A stretch of DNA of 64,000 nt, from contig NZ_JACIEH010000001.1 of the NCBI RefSeq assembly GCF_014196745.1, positions 62,001 to 126,000 of the forward strand. Reading direction: 5' to 3'. Below are positions 32,394 to 41,970 of this stretch, one piece after another (within the stretch, counting starts at the first letter, position 1; each line of letters opens with the position of its first letter). A program made the position numbers and the translations under genes. The DNA comes from Sphingomonas kyeonggiensis (GTDB lineage Bacteria > Pseudomonadota > Alphaproteobacteria > Sphingomonadales > Sphingomonadaceae). The notes under the pieces were generated by a model. It worked only from the letters and a program-made list of their open reading frames with translations, searched no databases and was not told the origin of the DNA.

Positions 32394-34079
32394 TCAGGCG
32401 GCTTCGCGATGCGCCGAGCGCGCGCGGTCGCGGCCGGCGGACTTGGCTTCGAACAGCGCGATGTCGGCGCCGCGGTAGAGCGACTTCCAGTCGATCTCGC
32501 TGGTCAGCGGGCCGGTGCAGGCGCCGATGCTGGCGGTGACCTTGAGGTCGAAGGGCATGCGCGTGGCGCGCAGCTTGGCCAGCAACTGCTCGGGCTCCGG
32601 GGCGGCATCGACCGAGGCCAGGATCGCGAATTCCTCGCCGCCCATCCGCGCGACCAGCGTGCCGGGAGGGGCGGCGTGGCGCAGGGTGCGGGCGAACAGG
32701 CGCAGCACCTCGTCGCCGCCGTCATGGCCGAGCGTCTCGTTGACCCGCTTGAAATGGTCGATGTCGGCGATGAGCAGTTGCTGCTCGCCGGGCCGGCCGA
32801 TCGCCTGGGCGAGGAAGGCGCGGCGGTTGAGCAGGCCGGTGAGCGGATCGGTGTCGGCCAGGCGGCGCGCCATCACTTCGCTGGCGATCGCGTCGTCACG
32901 CTCGTCGCGCAGCAGCTTGATGCGATAGGCGATGGCCAGGCTCGACATCAGCGCCTCGAGCGCCATCGAGAGCAGGGTCGAATTGTCGAGCCAGAAGTTC
33001 CACTCGATGAGGTGGAAATTGGCCAGCGTCCGCAGCAGCGAGGTGAGGATCGGCGCGCCCCAGCCGATCGCGAACAGCCAGAGATAGTTGGAGCGCACCC
33101 GCCAGGCGCGCCACAGCGTCGGCCCGACCACCGCACCCAGCAGCAGGAAGACGGTGCTGAAGGCGGCGTCGACGATCTGGACGTTGAGCGGGGCGAAGCA
33201 GAAGACCAGCAGCCCGACGCCGACCAGCGCGCCGGCGACGACATAGGTGAAGCGGCCGAGCCAGCCGGCGAACACCTGCTCCTCGAAGAAGCTGCGGGCG
33301 AAGATCAGCGCGCTCGCGCCGGTGCAGCCGAGCAGGAGATAGTTGATGCGCAGGCGATCGTTGTTGGCGATGTCCGGAAAGGCCCAGGCGAGTGCGCCCG
33401 AGGAGGAGAAGACATAGCCGAGCAGGCCCAGTGCCATGATGCAATAATAGAGCTGGAACCGGTGGCGCAGCGCCCCCCATAGCGCGAGATTGTAGACGAG
33501 CAGCCCGAGGCACAGTCCCCCGAACGCCGCATAGAGCGCGGTGAGCGCGATGGTGGCGCGCTGGCTCTCCGTGCCGGTGACCAGCCGCGTGCCGAGCATG
33601 ACACCGCGCATGTTGGCCGAACCCTGGACGTGCCAGAGCAGGCGCTCGACCCGCGCCTCGCGCCGCTCGATCTGGATCTCGCCGATCGCGCCGAGCTGGA
33701 TCCAGGGGGTGATGCCGCGCGCGTCGGTGCGCTGGGTGAAGATCAGCCCGTCAGCATAGAGGGTGTGCATCGCCATGCCCTGCTGCCACAGGCTGGCGAA
33801 GCGCACGAACAGCCGGCTGCCGGGGCGGGAGCTCTGGTCGATGTCCCGGGAGATGACCCAGAAATCACCGGGGCCGAGCTTGTATTGCCGGGTGGTGCAA
33901 TCGAAGCGCTCGGGGTGGCCGATCAGTTCGGCCGGGTTCATCCCGCCCGTGTCGCGCAGCACGCAGACGGGCAGTTCGCGTCCGACATTGCCCTGGGCTT
34001 GCGCGGGCATGGCGGTGCCCAGCAGCGCGATCAACGCACCGATGAGGACGGACAGCCGCAGGAGACGCAACGCCAGCAT
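32394..34079 (-). CDS. Membrane diguanylate cyclase, 7TMR-DISM plus GGDEF
   Basis: It probably makes cyclic di-GMP in response to a periplasmic signal. The 561-residue product has a signal peptide (1-28) and a periplasmic 7TMR-DISMED2-type beta domain (about 30-170). Seven hydrophobic helices follow (about 180-385), then a GGDEF domain (about 410-555). That domain has DPLTGLLNRRAFL, DIDHFKRVNETLGHDGGDEVL and the active-site ARMGGEEFAIL (GGEEF, a competent variant). I see no RxxD inhibitory site directly before GGEEF. Confidence 0.9.
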   Translation of the reverse strand: MLALRLLRLSVLIGALIALLGTAMPAQAQGNVGRELPVCVLRDTGGMNPAELIGHPERFDCTTRQYKLGPGDFWVISRDIDQSSRPGSRLFVRFASLWQQGMAMHTLYADGLIFTQRTDARGITPWIQLGAIGEIQIERREARVERLLWHVQGSANMRGVMLGTRLVTGTESQRATIALTALYAAFGGLCLGLLVYNLALWGALRHRFQLYYCIMALGLLGYVFSSSGALAWAFPDIANNDRLRINYLLLGCTGASALIFARSFFEEQVFAGWLGRFTYVVAGALVGVGLLVFCFAPLNVQIVDAAFSTVFLLLGAVVGPTLWRAWRVRSNYLWLFAIGWGAPILTSLLRTLANFHLIEWNFWLDNSTLLSMALEALMSSLAIAYRIKLLRDERDDAIASEVMARRLADTDPLTGLLNRRAFLAQAIGRPGEQQLLIADIDHFKRVNETLGHDGGDEVLRLFARTLRHAAPPGTLVARMGGEEFAILASVDAAPEPEQLLAKLRATRMPFDLKVTASIGACTGPLTSEIDWKSLYRGADIALFEAKSAGRDRARSAHREAA

Positions 34080-34173
34080 GCAGCAGGCCTACGCCAACAT
34101 GACAAACAACCCGTAAAGATAACCCCGATCGGATCGGCTTTATGAAGTGCGCCAGCGGCTTATCGCGCAAAAT

Positions 34174-34204
34174 GAAGGGGCGGCAAGAACGCCGCCGCCC
34201 CTTC
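34174..34204 (-). terminator. Rho-independent terminator of the 393-residue protein gene
   Basis: GAAGGGGCGGC at 34174-34184 pairs with GCCGCCCCTTC at 34194-34204 across a 9-base loop. On the minus strand the stem is followed by ATTTTGCG, a short U-tract. It lies just after the stop at 34219. Confidence 0.65.
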
Positions 34205-34218
34205 GATACTATTCCGGT

Positions 34219-35400
34219 TCAGCAGCCGCTGCCCAGACCCGCGGCACGCTTGAGAAGACCGCCCAGCTTGGGCTTGCAGGGCTTGGGCTTGGGCTGCTCG
34301 GGTCGATCCCCCTCGGTGCCCGGCAGCTGGCCGCGCATCGCATCGCCCATGTCGGGCATGCCGGGCATGAAGGTGCCCTGCGACCGGTAGCGGACCTTGG
34401 CGGTCCATTTCGGGTGCCAGGCGACCTTCGGATCCTTGGGCCGTTCGGGGAAGGCATAGTTCGCCTCGGGGCCATAGGCGGTGAGGAAGCCCATCATCAT
34501 CTCGCCCGCGGCGGCCTTCGCCTCGGCGGGTATGGCGCAGCTGGTCTGGCTCGGCGGCATCACCACCTTCTGGCCGATCAGCCGGCTGACCGCGCCCGGC
34601 GAGAGCCAGTTCCACAGATCGCCGCCGAACTGGCGCGAAGCGGACGAGGCCCACCAGACGATGTCGCCATTCCCGCCGCGATCGCCACTGCCCATCGCCC
34701 AGGCATAATAGCCGGTCGCCGCCGGCACCGCGCCCCAGTTGAGCGGGATCGAGCCGTCGCCGGCGCTGCCGGCCTTCACCCGGGGCGCCGCCATGAAGTC
34801 CTGGTTGATCGCGAAGCTGATCTCCGGGCTGTAGTTGCCGGCGATGCGGTGCTGGCCGATCAGCGAGGAATTGTCGCGCACCTGCGCGTTCGACTTGCCG
34901 TTCGGCCAGTCGCCATAGGTGCGGCTGTTGGACTGGCGCGGGCCGACCTCGGAGGCGATGCTCGCGGAGAACAGGTCGGGCGGCACCTGGCCCTTGGCGA
35001 CCTTGGCGAAGTCGATGATCACCGGCTGGCCCGGGCCGGCATGCGCCCCGCAGCCCCAGAAGATCAGCAACCGGCCCTTGGGCCGCTCGAACGGCTGGGT
35101 ATCGGTTCCGCCCTTGCTCGCCTCGGGCGTGATCAGCGGCACCGACGCGCCCATGCGCATGCCCTCGGGCAGGAAGTGATCGGCCTTGGGCGCACCGCCG
35201 GTGGCGGGCAGGCGCGAGCCGAGGCGCAGCATCACTTCGCGCCGATCGCCCTGGCCCATCATTCCGGCATGGGTGCCGACGTCCATCACATAGCGCGCCT
35301 CGGGCGCGGTATCGTTGCTGGTCTGCGCGACGACCAGGCCGGCTGCGAGCATGCCCGCCAGCGCCGTTCCCGCACCCAGTATCTTCTTCATCGGTCGCAT
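34219..35400 (-). CDS. Hypothetical exported protein
   Basis: This is a 393-residue protein with a signal peptide (1-25, ending GLVVAQ). The body includes PKGRLLIFWGCGAHAGPGQPVIIDFAKV, PPDLFSASIASEVGPRQ and SIPLNWGAVPAATGYYAWAMG. The last reads like a fibronectin-type or carbohydrate-domain strand pair. A Lys/Pro-rich end has Cys residues (PKPKPCKPK and a terminal GSGC). I know similar unassigned sphingomonad proteins but no function. The start at 35400 has GGGAG 7 bases upstream. An operator-like palindrome lies 78 bases before it. Confidence 0.7.
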   Translation of the reverse strand: MRPMKKILGAGTALAGMLAAGLVVAQTSNDTAPEARYVMDVGTHAGMMGQGDRREVMLRLGSRLPATGGAPKADHFLPEGMRMGASVPLITPEASKGGTDTQPFERPKGRLLIFWGCGAHAGPGQPVIIDFAKVAKGQVPPDLFSASIASEVGPRQSNSRTYGDWPNGKSNAQVRDNSSLIGQHRIAGNYSPEISFAINQDFMAAPRVKAGSAGDGSIPLNWGAVPAATGYYAWAMGSGDRGGNGDIVWWASSASRQFGGDLWNWLSPGAVSRLIGQKVVMPPSQTSCAIPAEAKAAAGEMMMGFLTAYGPEANYAFPERPKDPKVAWHPKWTAKVRYRSQGTFMPGMPDMGDAMRGQLPGTEGDRPEQPKPKPCKPKLGGLLKRAAGLGSGC

Positions 35401-35477
35401 TCGGATTCTCCCTGGAAAACCATGGCTGCGACCCGAAGCGAGCGTCCCTTTACGACATCGGAACGAAATTGCAAGGG

Positions 35478-35499
35478 TGTGTTATTTGCATATAACACA
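35478..35499. promoter_or_regulatory. Operator-like palindrome TGTGTTAT-N6-ATAACACA, site 2
   Basis: This is a perfect 8-bp inverted repeat with a 6-base centre, upstream of the exported protein gene at 34219-35400. Its inner half sites and spacing are the same as at 7216-7233. The rest of this 321-base gap holds the clpA terminator and no convincing gene. Confidence 0.55.
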
Positions 35500-35670
35500 T
35501 AGTCATGGCCGCCGCCATGCTCCCGGTTCGGCTGGCCCGACCCGCCGGCATGACGGCAGGAGCGCGCTAAATGGATGGCGGGAGGGGATCATCCGCTGCA
35601 CGACGAAGCCCGTCGTCGCGGCGACCAAGGGCGAAGCGCGCGACGGCGCGGGGCTGCGGCGCAAACGAAA

Positions 35671-35696
35671 CGGGCCGGGAGTTTCCTCCCGGCCCG
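35671..35696 (-). terminator. Rho-independent terminator of clpA
   Basis: CGGGCCGGGAG at 35671-35681 pairs perfectly with CTCCCGGCCCG at 35686-35696 around a 4-base loop. On the minus strand it is followed by TTTCGTTTGC. It lies 26 bases after the clpA stop. Confidence 0.85.
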
Positions 35697-35721
35697 ATCG
35701 GTTGTTCAGGGCTGACGCGCC

Positions 35722-38046
35722 TTACTTGGAGGCCTTGGCGGCTTCCGTCTTCTTGCCCTTCTTGGGCTTGGGCGCGGCCGGCGTGATCTGGAAGTTCAGG
35801 GCATTGTCCTTGAGCTTCACATTGACCTCGCCGCCATGGACGAGCTTGCCGAACAGGAGCTCCTCGGCGAGCGGCTGCTTGACCTTCTCCTGGATCAGGC
35901 GGCCCATCGGACGCGCGCCATAGAGCTTGTCGTACCCCTTCTCGGTGAGCCAGGCCTTGGCCGCCTCGTCGAGCTGGATGTGGACGCCGCGGTCCGCCAG
36001 CTGCAGCTCGAGCTGGAGGATGAACTTGTCCACCACCCGGCTGACCACCTGCGTGGGCAGGTAATCGAACGGCACGATCGCATCGAGACGGTTGCGGAAT
36101 TCGGGGGTGAAGAGCTTCTTCACCGCTTCTTCCTGGACGTCGTCGCGGCTGATCTCGCCGAAGCCGATCGACTCCTTGGTCATGTCCGACGCGCCGGCAT
36201 TGGTGGTCATGATCAGGATCACGTTCCTGAAATCGACCGTCTTGCCGTGGTGATCGGTCAGCTTGCCGTTGTCCATCACCTGCAGGAGGATGTTGAACAG
36301 GTCCGGATGCGCCTTCTCGATCTCGTCGAGCAGGAGCACCGAATGCGGCTGCTGGTCGACCGCGTCCGTCAGGAGCCCGCCCTGATCATAGCCGACATAG
36401 CCCGGAGGGGCACCGATCAGACGGCTGACCGAGTGACGCTCCATATATTCCGACATGTCGAAGCGCTGGAGCGGGATGCCGAGCAGCTCGGAAAGCTGCT
36501 TCGCCACCTCGGTCTTGCCGACGCCGGTCGGGCCGGAGAACAGATAGTTGCCGATCGGCTTGTCCGGATCGCGCAGGCCCGCACGGCTGAGCTTGATCGC
36601 CGAGCTGAGCACCTCGATCGCCTTGTCCTGGCCGAACACGACCCGCTTGAGATCGGTTTCGAGATTGGCGAGCGTCTTGGTGTCGTCGGTCGACACGCTC
36701 TTCGGAGGGATGCGCGCCATCGTCGCGATGACCGCCTCGATCTCCTTGACCGTGATCGTCTTCTTCCGCTTCGACGGCGGCACCAGCATCTGCATCGCGC
36801 CGGCCTCGTCGATCACGTCGATCGCCTTGTCCGGCAGCTTGCGGTCGTTGATGTAGCGCGCCGACAGCTCCACCGCCGACTTGATCGCGTCGGGGGTGTA
36901 TTTGAGGTGGTGATGCTCCTCGAACGCGGTGCGCAGGCCGGTGATGATCTTGATCGTGTCCTCGACCGTCGGCTCGTTCACGTCGATCTTCTGGAAGCGA
37001 CGGAGCAGCGCCCGGTCCTTCTCGAAGTGGTTGCGGAACTCCTTGTAGGTGGTCGAGCCGATGCAGCGGATCGAGCCGCCCGACAGCGCCGGCTTGAGCA
37101 GGTTCGACGCGTCCATCGCGCCGCCGCTGGTAGCGCCGGCACCGATCACGGTGTGGATCTCGTCGATGAAAAGGACTGCGTGGGGCAGCTTCTCGAGCTC
37201 GTTGACGACCTGCTTGAGGCGCTCCTCGAAGTCACCGCGATAGCGGGTGCCGGCGAGCAGCGCGCCCATGTCGAGCGAGTAGATCACCGCTTCCTTGAGC
37301 ACGTCGGGCACTTCGCCCTCGACGATCTTGCGGGCCAGGCCCTCGGCAATGGCGGTCTTGCCCACGCCCGGATCGCCCACATAGAGCGGGTTGTTCTTCG
37401 AGCGGCGGCACAGGATCTGGATCGTGCGATCGACTTCGGCGGCGCGGCCGATCAGCGGGTCGACCTTGCCGGCCTTGGCCTTCTCGTTGAGGTCGACGGT
37501 GAACTGCTTGAGCGCGCTCTCGCCCTTGCCCGACTTGGGCTCCTGCTTGGCTGCCTTGTCCTCGTCGGCCGCGCCCTTCGGCGTGGTCGATTCGGTGCTG
37601 CCGGTGCCGCCCTTGCCGACGCCGTGCGAAATGTAGCTCACCGCGTCGAGACGGCTCATGTCCTGCTGCTGCAGGAAATAGACGGCGTAGCTCTCGCGCT
37701 CGCTGAACAGGGCGACGAGCACGTTCGCGCCGGTCACTTCGTCGCGGCCCGAGGACTGGACGTGGAGGATGGCGCGCTGGACGACGCGCTGGAAGCCGCT
37801 GGTCGGCGACGGATCGGTGGCCTGCTCGACCTTCAGCGCCTCGAGCTCGGTGTCGAGATAATGCGCCACGGTATTCTTGAGTTCGCCCAGATCCACGCCG
37901 CACGCGCTCATCACCTTGCTGGCATGCTCGTCGTCGACGAGTGCGAGCAGCAGATGCTCGAGGGTGGCATATTCGTGGCGACGCGAGCTTGCTGCTTCGA
38001 GAGCCTTGTGCAGCGTCGATTCCAGGGCGGAGGCGAAACTAGGCAT
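35722..38046 (-). CDS. clpA: ATP-dependent Clp protease ATP-binding subunit ClpA
   Basis: ClpA is the AAA+ unfoldase that feeds proteins to ClpP. The 774-residue product starts with the double Clp-N repeat (about 1-145), followed by a charged Lys/Glu linker. The first ATPase module has Walker A GDPGVGKTAIAEGLA and Walker B VLFIDEIHTVIGAG. The second has GPTGVGKTEVAKQL and VLLLDEIEKAHPD. The IGL-type ClpP-docking loop and a Lys-rich tail are present. The adaptor gene clpS, often adjacent, is not in this window. Confidence 0.96.
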   Translation of the reverse strand: MPSFASALESTLHKALEAASSRRHEYATLEHLLLALVDDEHASKVMSACGVDLGELKNTVAHYLDTELEALKVEQATDPSPTSGFQRVVQRAILHVQSSGRDEVTGANVLVALFSERESYAVYFLQQQDMSRLDAVSYISHGVGKGGTGSTESTTPKGAADEDKAAKQEPKSGKGESALKQFTVDLNEKAKAGKVDPLIGRAAEVDRTIQILCRRSKNNPLYVGDPGVGKTAIAEGLARKIVEGEVPDVLKEAVIYSLDMGALLAGTRYRGDFEERLKQVVNELEKLPHAVLFIDEIHTVIGAGATSGGAMDASNLLKPALSGGSIRCIGSTTYKEFRNHFEKDRALLRRFQKIDVNEPTVEDTIKIITGLRTAFEEHHHLKYTPDAIKSAVELSARYINDRKLPDKAIDVIDEAGAMQMLVPPSKRKKTITVKEIEAVIATMARIPPKSVSTDDTKTLANLETDLKRVVFGQDKAIEVLSSAIKLSRAGLRDPDKPIGNYLFSGPTGVGKTEVAKQLSELLGIPLQRFDMSEYMERHSVSRLIGAPPGYVGYDQGGLLTDAVDQQPHSVLLLDEIEKAHPDLFNILLQVMDNGKLTDHHGKTVDFRNVILIMTTNAGASDMTKESIGFGEISRDDVQEEAVKKLFTPEFRNRLDAIVPFDYLPTQVVSRVVDKFILQLELQLADRGVHIQLDEAAKAWLTEKGYDKLYGARPMGRLIQEKVKQPLAEELLFGKLVHGGEVNVKLKDNALNFQITPAAPKPKKGKKTEAAKASK

Positions 38047-38186
38047 TCAGGTACAACTCCTGTGGGCCGGAAAGGATACACGGCCCCTGTCTCCCCTTAT
38101 GTCGGGAGGCATGGGCCCCGCATCAAGCGCCGCGGCCCCGCACCGGAGTAGAATGGCGTTGCGCCCCATCTCCGGTGCCGTAACGC

Positions 38187-38384
38187 TCATTTCTTAAATA
38201 GAGCGTCTGCGCTTGCGCGGTGATTAATGGACCGTGAAATTTTGCTTCGAGTCCGATCTATCTCGGCCTCGAGCAATGCGATTCGTTCGGTAAGTTCCTC
38301 AACCGAAAGGGGATCGAGGTCCTGCTTCGCCAGCTGGGCGACAAGGTCGTCCTTGCGACGCGGAAGATTTTCGTCGGCGTCCAT
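38187..38384 (-). CDS. DUF1192 family small protein
   Basis: This is a 65-residue protein of the alphaproteobacterial DUF1192 family (function unknown). It has an acidic start, the conserved LDPLSVEELTERIALLEAEIDRTRSKI helix, which is likely a short coiled coil, and the family end RASADALFKK. The ATG at 38384 is divergent from the quinone reductase gene with 70 bases between them. Confidence 0.85.
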   Translation of the reverse strand: MDADENLPRRKDDLVAQLAKQDLDPLSVEELTERIALLEAEIDRTRSKISRSINHRASADALFKK

Positions 38385-38454
38385 CGGGGCAGCGTTGACC
38401 CTGGCAGGGCCGATGTCAATAAGGCCACCGGTTTCTCCTGCGTTCGAAAGCGAC

Positions 38455-39459
38455 ATGGCGATGGGTCTTCCGGAAACGATGCTGGCAATCGATCCCGAGG
38501 CACCTGGCGGGCCCGAGGTGCTGGTGCCGGTCTCGCGCCCCGTGCCGAAGCCGGGCCGGGGCGAGGTGCTGGTCAAGGTTGCCGCCGCCGGCGTGAACCG
38601 GCCCGAGGTGATGCAGCGCAAGGGGCAGTATCCGCCGCCGCCGGGCGCGCCCTCGATCCTCGGCATGGAGATCGCCGGCAAGGTCGTCGCGGTGGGCGAG
38701 GACGTCCCGCGTGAGGCGCTGGGCACGCCGGTCTGCGCGCTGATCGCGGGCGGGGCCTATGCCGAATATGCGGTCGCGCCCTATGGCCAGTGCCTGCCGG
38801 TGCCGCCGGCGATCACGATGATCGAGGCGGCGGCGATCCCCGAGACGCTGTTCACCGTATGGAGCAACGTGTTCGAGCGCGCCTATGCGATGGAAGGCGA
38901 ATCGATCCTGGTCCATGGCGGCACTTCGGGCATCGGCACGATGGCGATTCACCTCGCAAACCTGTTCGGGCTGACGATCATCGTCACCGCCGGATCGGAC
39001 GACAAGTGCGAGGCTGCGAAGCGGATCGGCGCGGATCACGCGATCAACTACAAGACCGAGGATTTCGTAGCCCGGGTGATGGAGATCACCGCGGGCAAGG
39101 GCGTGAACATCGTGCTCGACATGGTCGGCGGCGACTATGTGCCGCGCAACCTCCAGTGCCTGGCCGAGGAGGGGCGTCACGTCTCGATCGCCGTCCAGCG
39201 CGGCATGCAGGCGACGATCCCGATCTTCGAGATCATGCGCAAGCGGCTGGTCCTCACCGGCTCGACGCTCCGCCCGCGCTCGCTGGAGTTCAAGTCGCTC
39301 CTCGCCGACGAGCTGCACCGGACGGTGTGGCCGCTGGTGGCCGAGGGGAAGCTGAAACCGGTGATCGACGCGACCTTCCCGCTCGCCGACGCGGCGGGCG
39401 CGCATGCCCGGATGGAATCGGGCGAGCATGTCGGGAAGATCGTGCTGACGATCGACTGA
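38455..39459 (+). CDS. NAD(P)H quinone oxidoreductase, PIG3 family
   Basis: This is a zinc-free medium-chain dehydrogenase that reduces quinones with NADPH. The 334-residue product has the GroES-like start, VLVKVAAAGVNRPEVMQRKGQYPPPPGAP, the Tyr-containing GGAYAEYAVAP, the cofactor loop LVHGGTSGIGTMAIHLA, and a C-terminal GSTLRPRSLEFKSLLADEL motif typical of PIG3/TP53I3-like enzymes. The start is the first of two ATG codons (38455, 38461). No strong ribosome site distinguishes them. Confidence 0.9.
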   Translation: MAMGLPETMLAIDPEAPGGPEVLVPVSRPVPKPGRGEVLVKVAAAGVNRPEVMQRKGQYPPPPGAPSILGMEIAGKVVAVGEDVPREALGTPVCALIAGGAYAEYAVAPYGQCLPVPPAITMIEAAAIPETLFTVWSNVFERAYAMEGESILVHGGTSGIGTMAIHLANLFGLTIIVTAGSDDKCEAAKRIGADHAINYKTEDFVARVMEITAGKGVNIVLDMVGGDYVPRNLQCLAEEGRHVSIAVQRGMQATIPIFEIMRKRLVLTGSTLRPRSLEFKSLLADELHRTVWPLVAEGKLKPVIDATFPLADAAGAHARMESGEHVGKIVLTID

Positions 39460-39552
39460 GTGCCGCACCGCAGCTCCCTGAAAAGATTCCGATTTCGCTA
39501 GTGGAACGGATGCCCAGCATTTAGGCTCCCGCCTCGAATCGGGGGATCCAGG

Positions 39553-40176
39553 GTGCTAGCGTTCCTTCTCGCAGAGGGGAATTTCGCGTTCGTCGTAGCT
39601 GTGGTGCTGATGTTGCTCATCGGCATCGTGCAGGCTGTCGGCGTCGGACATGACATGGACGCGGATCTTCATGCCGACCTCCACGGCGACCTCCATTTCG
39701 ATTTCCTGTCCTGGCTCGGCGTCGGCCGCCTGCCGCTGCTGATGCTGATCGTGATCTTCCTGGCGATCTTCGGGATCGGCGGGCTCGCGCTCCAGCAGCT
39801 GCTGCGCGACTGGGCCGCCGGGCCGCTTCCGACGCTGGCCGCGGTGCCGGCGGTCGGCATCGCCGCACTGCCGGTCACCGGGCTCGCCGCGCGGCTGCTC
39901 GCGCCGATCCTGCCGCGCGACTTCACCACCGCCGTGCCGCTCGAGGTGCTGGTCGGCACCACCGCGCGCATCGTCACCGGCCGGGCCAGCATCGGCTCGC
40001 CGGCGCGCGCCCGGGCCGAGGATCACCACGGCCAGGTCCACTACATCATGGTCGAGCCCGACAATGCCGGCCAGGTCTTCGAGGAAGGCGAGCGCGTGCT
40101 GCTCGTCCGCCGCGAGGGCGAGTGCTTCCGCGCGATCTCGCGCGGCGATTTCCATTTACCCCGACTGGATGGCTGA
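39553..40176 (+). CDS. YqiJ-like membrane protein with OB/NfeD-type domain
   Basis: This 207-residue protein corresponds to YqiJ, the partner of flotillin YqiK. It has a short N-terminal helix, a His/Asp-rich periplasmic or cytosolic loop (HDMDADLHADLHGDLHFD), two further helices (about 60-85 and 95-120) and a C-terminal beta-barrel domain (about 135-205). A GTG at 39553 with CCAGG upstream is the only plausible start. It ends 37 bases before the flotillin start. The two are expected to form membrane microdomain assemblies. Confidence 0.85.
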   Translation: MLAFLLAEGNFAFVVAVVLMLLIGIVQAVGVGHDMDADLHADLHGDLHFDFLSWLGVGRLPLLMLIVIFLAIFGIGGLALQQLLRDWAAGPLPTLAAVPAVGIAALPVTGLAARLLAPILPRDFTTAVPLEVLVGTTARIVTGRASIGSPARARAEDHHGQVHYIMVEPDNAGQVFEEGERVLLVRREGECFRAISRGDFHLPRLDG

Positions 40177-40213
40177 ACCGATGAACGAGATTGTGCCCCA
40201 AGGAGCGACGTCG

Positions 40214-41920
40214 ATGATCCCCTATCTCGTCTATTCGGGCATCGCGCTGATCGCGCTGCTGATCCTCGGCCTCACCCTCGCGCGGCTCTACAAGCGCGCC
40301 TCCAAGGAGATCGGCTTCGTGCGCACGGGTTTCGGCGGCGAGAAGGTGGTGATCAACGGCGGCGCGCTGGTGCTGCCGGTGTTCCATGAGACGATGCCGG
40401 TGAACATGAACACGGTCCGCCTCGCGGTGGAACGCAAGAACATGGACGCGCTGATCACGCTCGACCGGCTGCGCATCGACGTGAAGGCGGAGTTCTATGT
40501 CCGCGTCCGTCCCGACGCCCAGGCGATTGCGATCGCCGCGCAGACGCTCGGCATGCGCACGATGAATCCCGATGCGCTCAAGGAGCTGGTCGAAGGCAAG
40601 TTCGTCGACGCGCTACGATCGGTCGCCGCCGGCATGACGATGGCCCAGCTCCACGAGCAGCGCGCCGATTTCGTCCAGAAGGTGCAGCAGGTCTCGTCGG
40701 TCGACCTGGCGATGAACGGGTTGGAGCTGGAATCGGTCTCGCTCACCGGTCTCGACCAGACCTCGATCGAGCATTTCAACGCCAACAACGCGTTCGACGC
40801 CGAGGGCCTGACCAAGCTCACCGAGCAGATCGAGCTGCGCAAGAAGGCGCGCAACGACATCGAGCAGGATACTCGCGTGCAGATCGAGACCAAGAATCTC
40901 GAAGCGCAGCGCGCGTCGTTCCTGATCAGCCGCGACACCGAGTTCGCCCGGCTGGAACAGGAGCGCGAAGTCGAGATGCGCCGTGCCGTGCAGGGCGCCG
41001 AAGTGGCGCGCGAGCAGTCGCTGCGCCAGCAGGAAGCCGAGCAGGCGAAGATCGAGGCCAAGAAGCTGGTCGACAGCCAGCAGATCGAGGCCGATCGCGC
41101 GGTGCAGGAGGCCAAGATCGCGCAGGACCAGGCGCTCGAGCTCGCCCGCCAGGAGCAGCAGATCGCGGTCCAGAACAAGAGCCGCGAGGAAAGCCAGGCC
41201 CGGGCCGAGGCGGACAAGGCGCGTGCCGAGGCGGTGGTCGCCGAGGAACGCGTCGGCACCGCGCGCGAAGCCGAGGTCGCCGAGCGCCAGAAGCGGATCG
41301 AACTGATCGATGCCTCCCGTGAGGCCGAGCGCGCCGCGATCGGCATCAAGGTGCAGGCCGATGCCGAGAAGCAGGCCGCGTCCGACCGCGCCGAGGCCGC
41401 GCGTCTGCAGGCCGAGGGCGAGGCGGAGGCCGCCAAGCTCAAGGCCGAAGCCGACCGGGTGCGCTTCGAAGTGGAAGCCGCCGGCCAGCGCGCGATCAAC
41501 GAGGCGGCGAACCTGCTCTCGTCCGAGACCATGTCGCTGCAGACCAAGCTGGCACTGCTCAAGGTGCTGCCGGAAGTGATCCGCGAGGCGTCCAAGCCGC
41601 TCGAGGCGATCGATTCGATCAAGATCGTGCAGGTCGATGGGCTCACAGGGCGCGGCGGCGGCGCGGGCGGGGTCGCCAATGACGGCGGGGAGGGGGATCG
41701 CAACCTCGCCAATTCGGCGGTCGCCGCGGCGCTGCGCTACCGTGCCCAGGCGCCGGTGATCGACGGGCTGATGCGCGAGTTGGGCTTCGATGGCGGCACG
41801 CTGGACGGGCTGGTCGCGGGGGCGGCCGATCTCGGCACCAAGGGCATCGCCGCGGCGCCGGTTCAGGATGACGACGGCGACGACAAGCCGTCGGGCGCGG
41901 CGCAACGAAAGGCACGCTAA
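40214..41920 (+). CDS. Flotillin family protein YqiK
   Basis: This is a 568-residue membrane scaffold protein. One N-terminal helix (about 2-22) is followed by a SPFH/band 7 domain (about 30-210, VRTGFGGEKVVINGGALVLPVFHE). A long Ala/Glu/Lys/Arg coiled-coil region (about 230-460, with EAEA-type repeats) and a C-terminal oligomerisation part (ETMSLQTKLALLKVLPEVIRE) complete it. Start choice: ATG 40214 has AAGGAG 9 bases upstream. ATG 40181 would add 11 residues similar to the E. coli N-terminus and remains possible. Confidence 0.9.
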   Translation: MIPYLVYSGIALIALLILGLTLARLYKRASKEIGFVRTGFGGEKVVINGGALVLPVFHETMPVNMNTVRLAVERKNMDALITLDRLRIDVKAEFYVRVRPDAQAIAIAAQTLGMRTMNPDALKELVEGKFVDALRSVAAGMTMAQLHEQRADFVQKVQQVSSVDLAMNGLELESVSLTGLDQTSIEHFNANNAFDAEGLTKLTEQIELRKKARNDIEQDTRVQIETKNLEAQRASFLISRDTEFARLEQEREVEMRRAVQGAEVAREQSLRQQEAEQAKIEAKKLVDSQQIEADRAVQEAKIAQDQALELARQEQQIAVQNKSREESQARAEADKARAEAVVAEERVGTAREAEVAERQKRIELIDASREAERAAIGIKVQADAEKQAASDRAEAARLQAEGEAEAAKLKAEADRVRFEVEAAGQRAINEAANLLSSETMSLQTKLALLKVLPEVIREASKPLEAIDSIKIVQVDGLTGRGGGAGGVANDGGEGDRNLANSAVAAALRYRAQAPVIDGLMRELGFDGGTLDGLVAGAADLGTKGIAAAPVQDDDGDDKPSGAAQRKAR

Positions 41921-41970
41921 GGCCCAACCGGATCGGGCCGGCGCGCAGTCACCTTTGGGGGGGGGAGACG

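Noticed and set aside
35501..35670. Gene in the 321-base gap between the exported protein and clpA
   Set aside because: Short frames here lack ribosome sites and run through the clpA terminator hairpin. I see only the palindrome at 35478 and the terminator.
35836..38151. 771-residue open frame on the plus strand
   Set aside because: It is entirely antisense to clpA, which has all AAA+ motifs. GC-rich third codon positions keep the opposite frame open. The same reasoning removes other long antisense frames such as 30381-32117, 15204-16772, 51012-53210 and 61443-63521.
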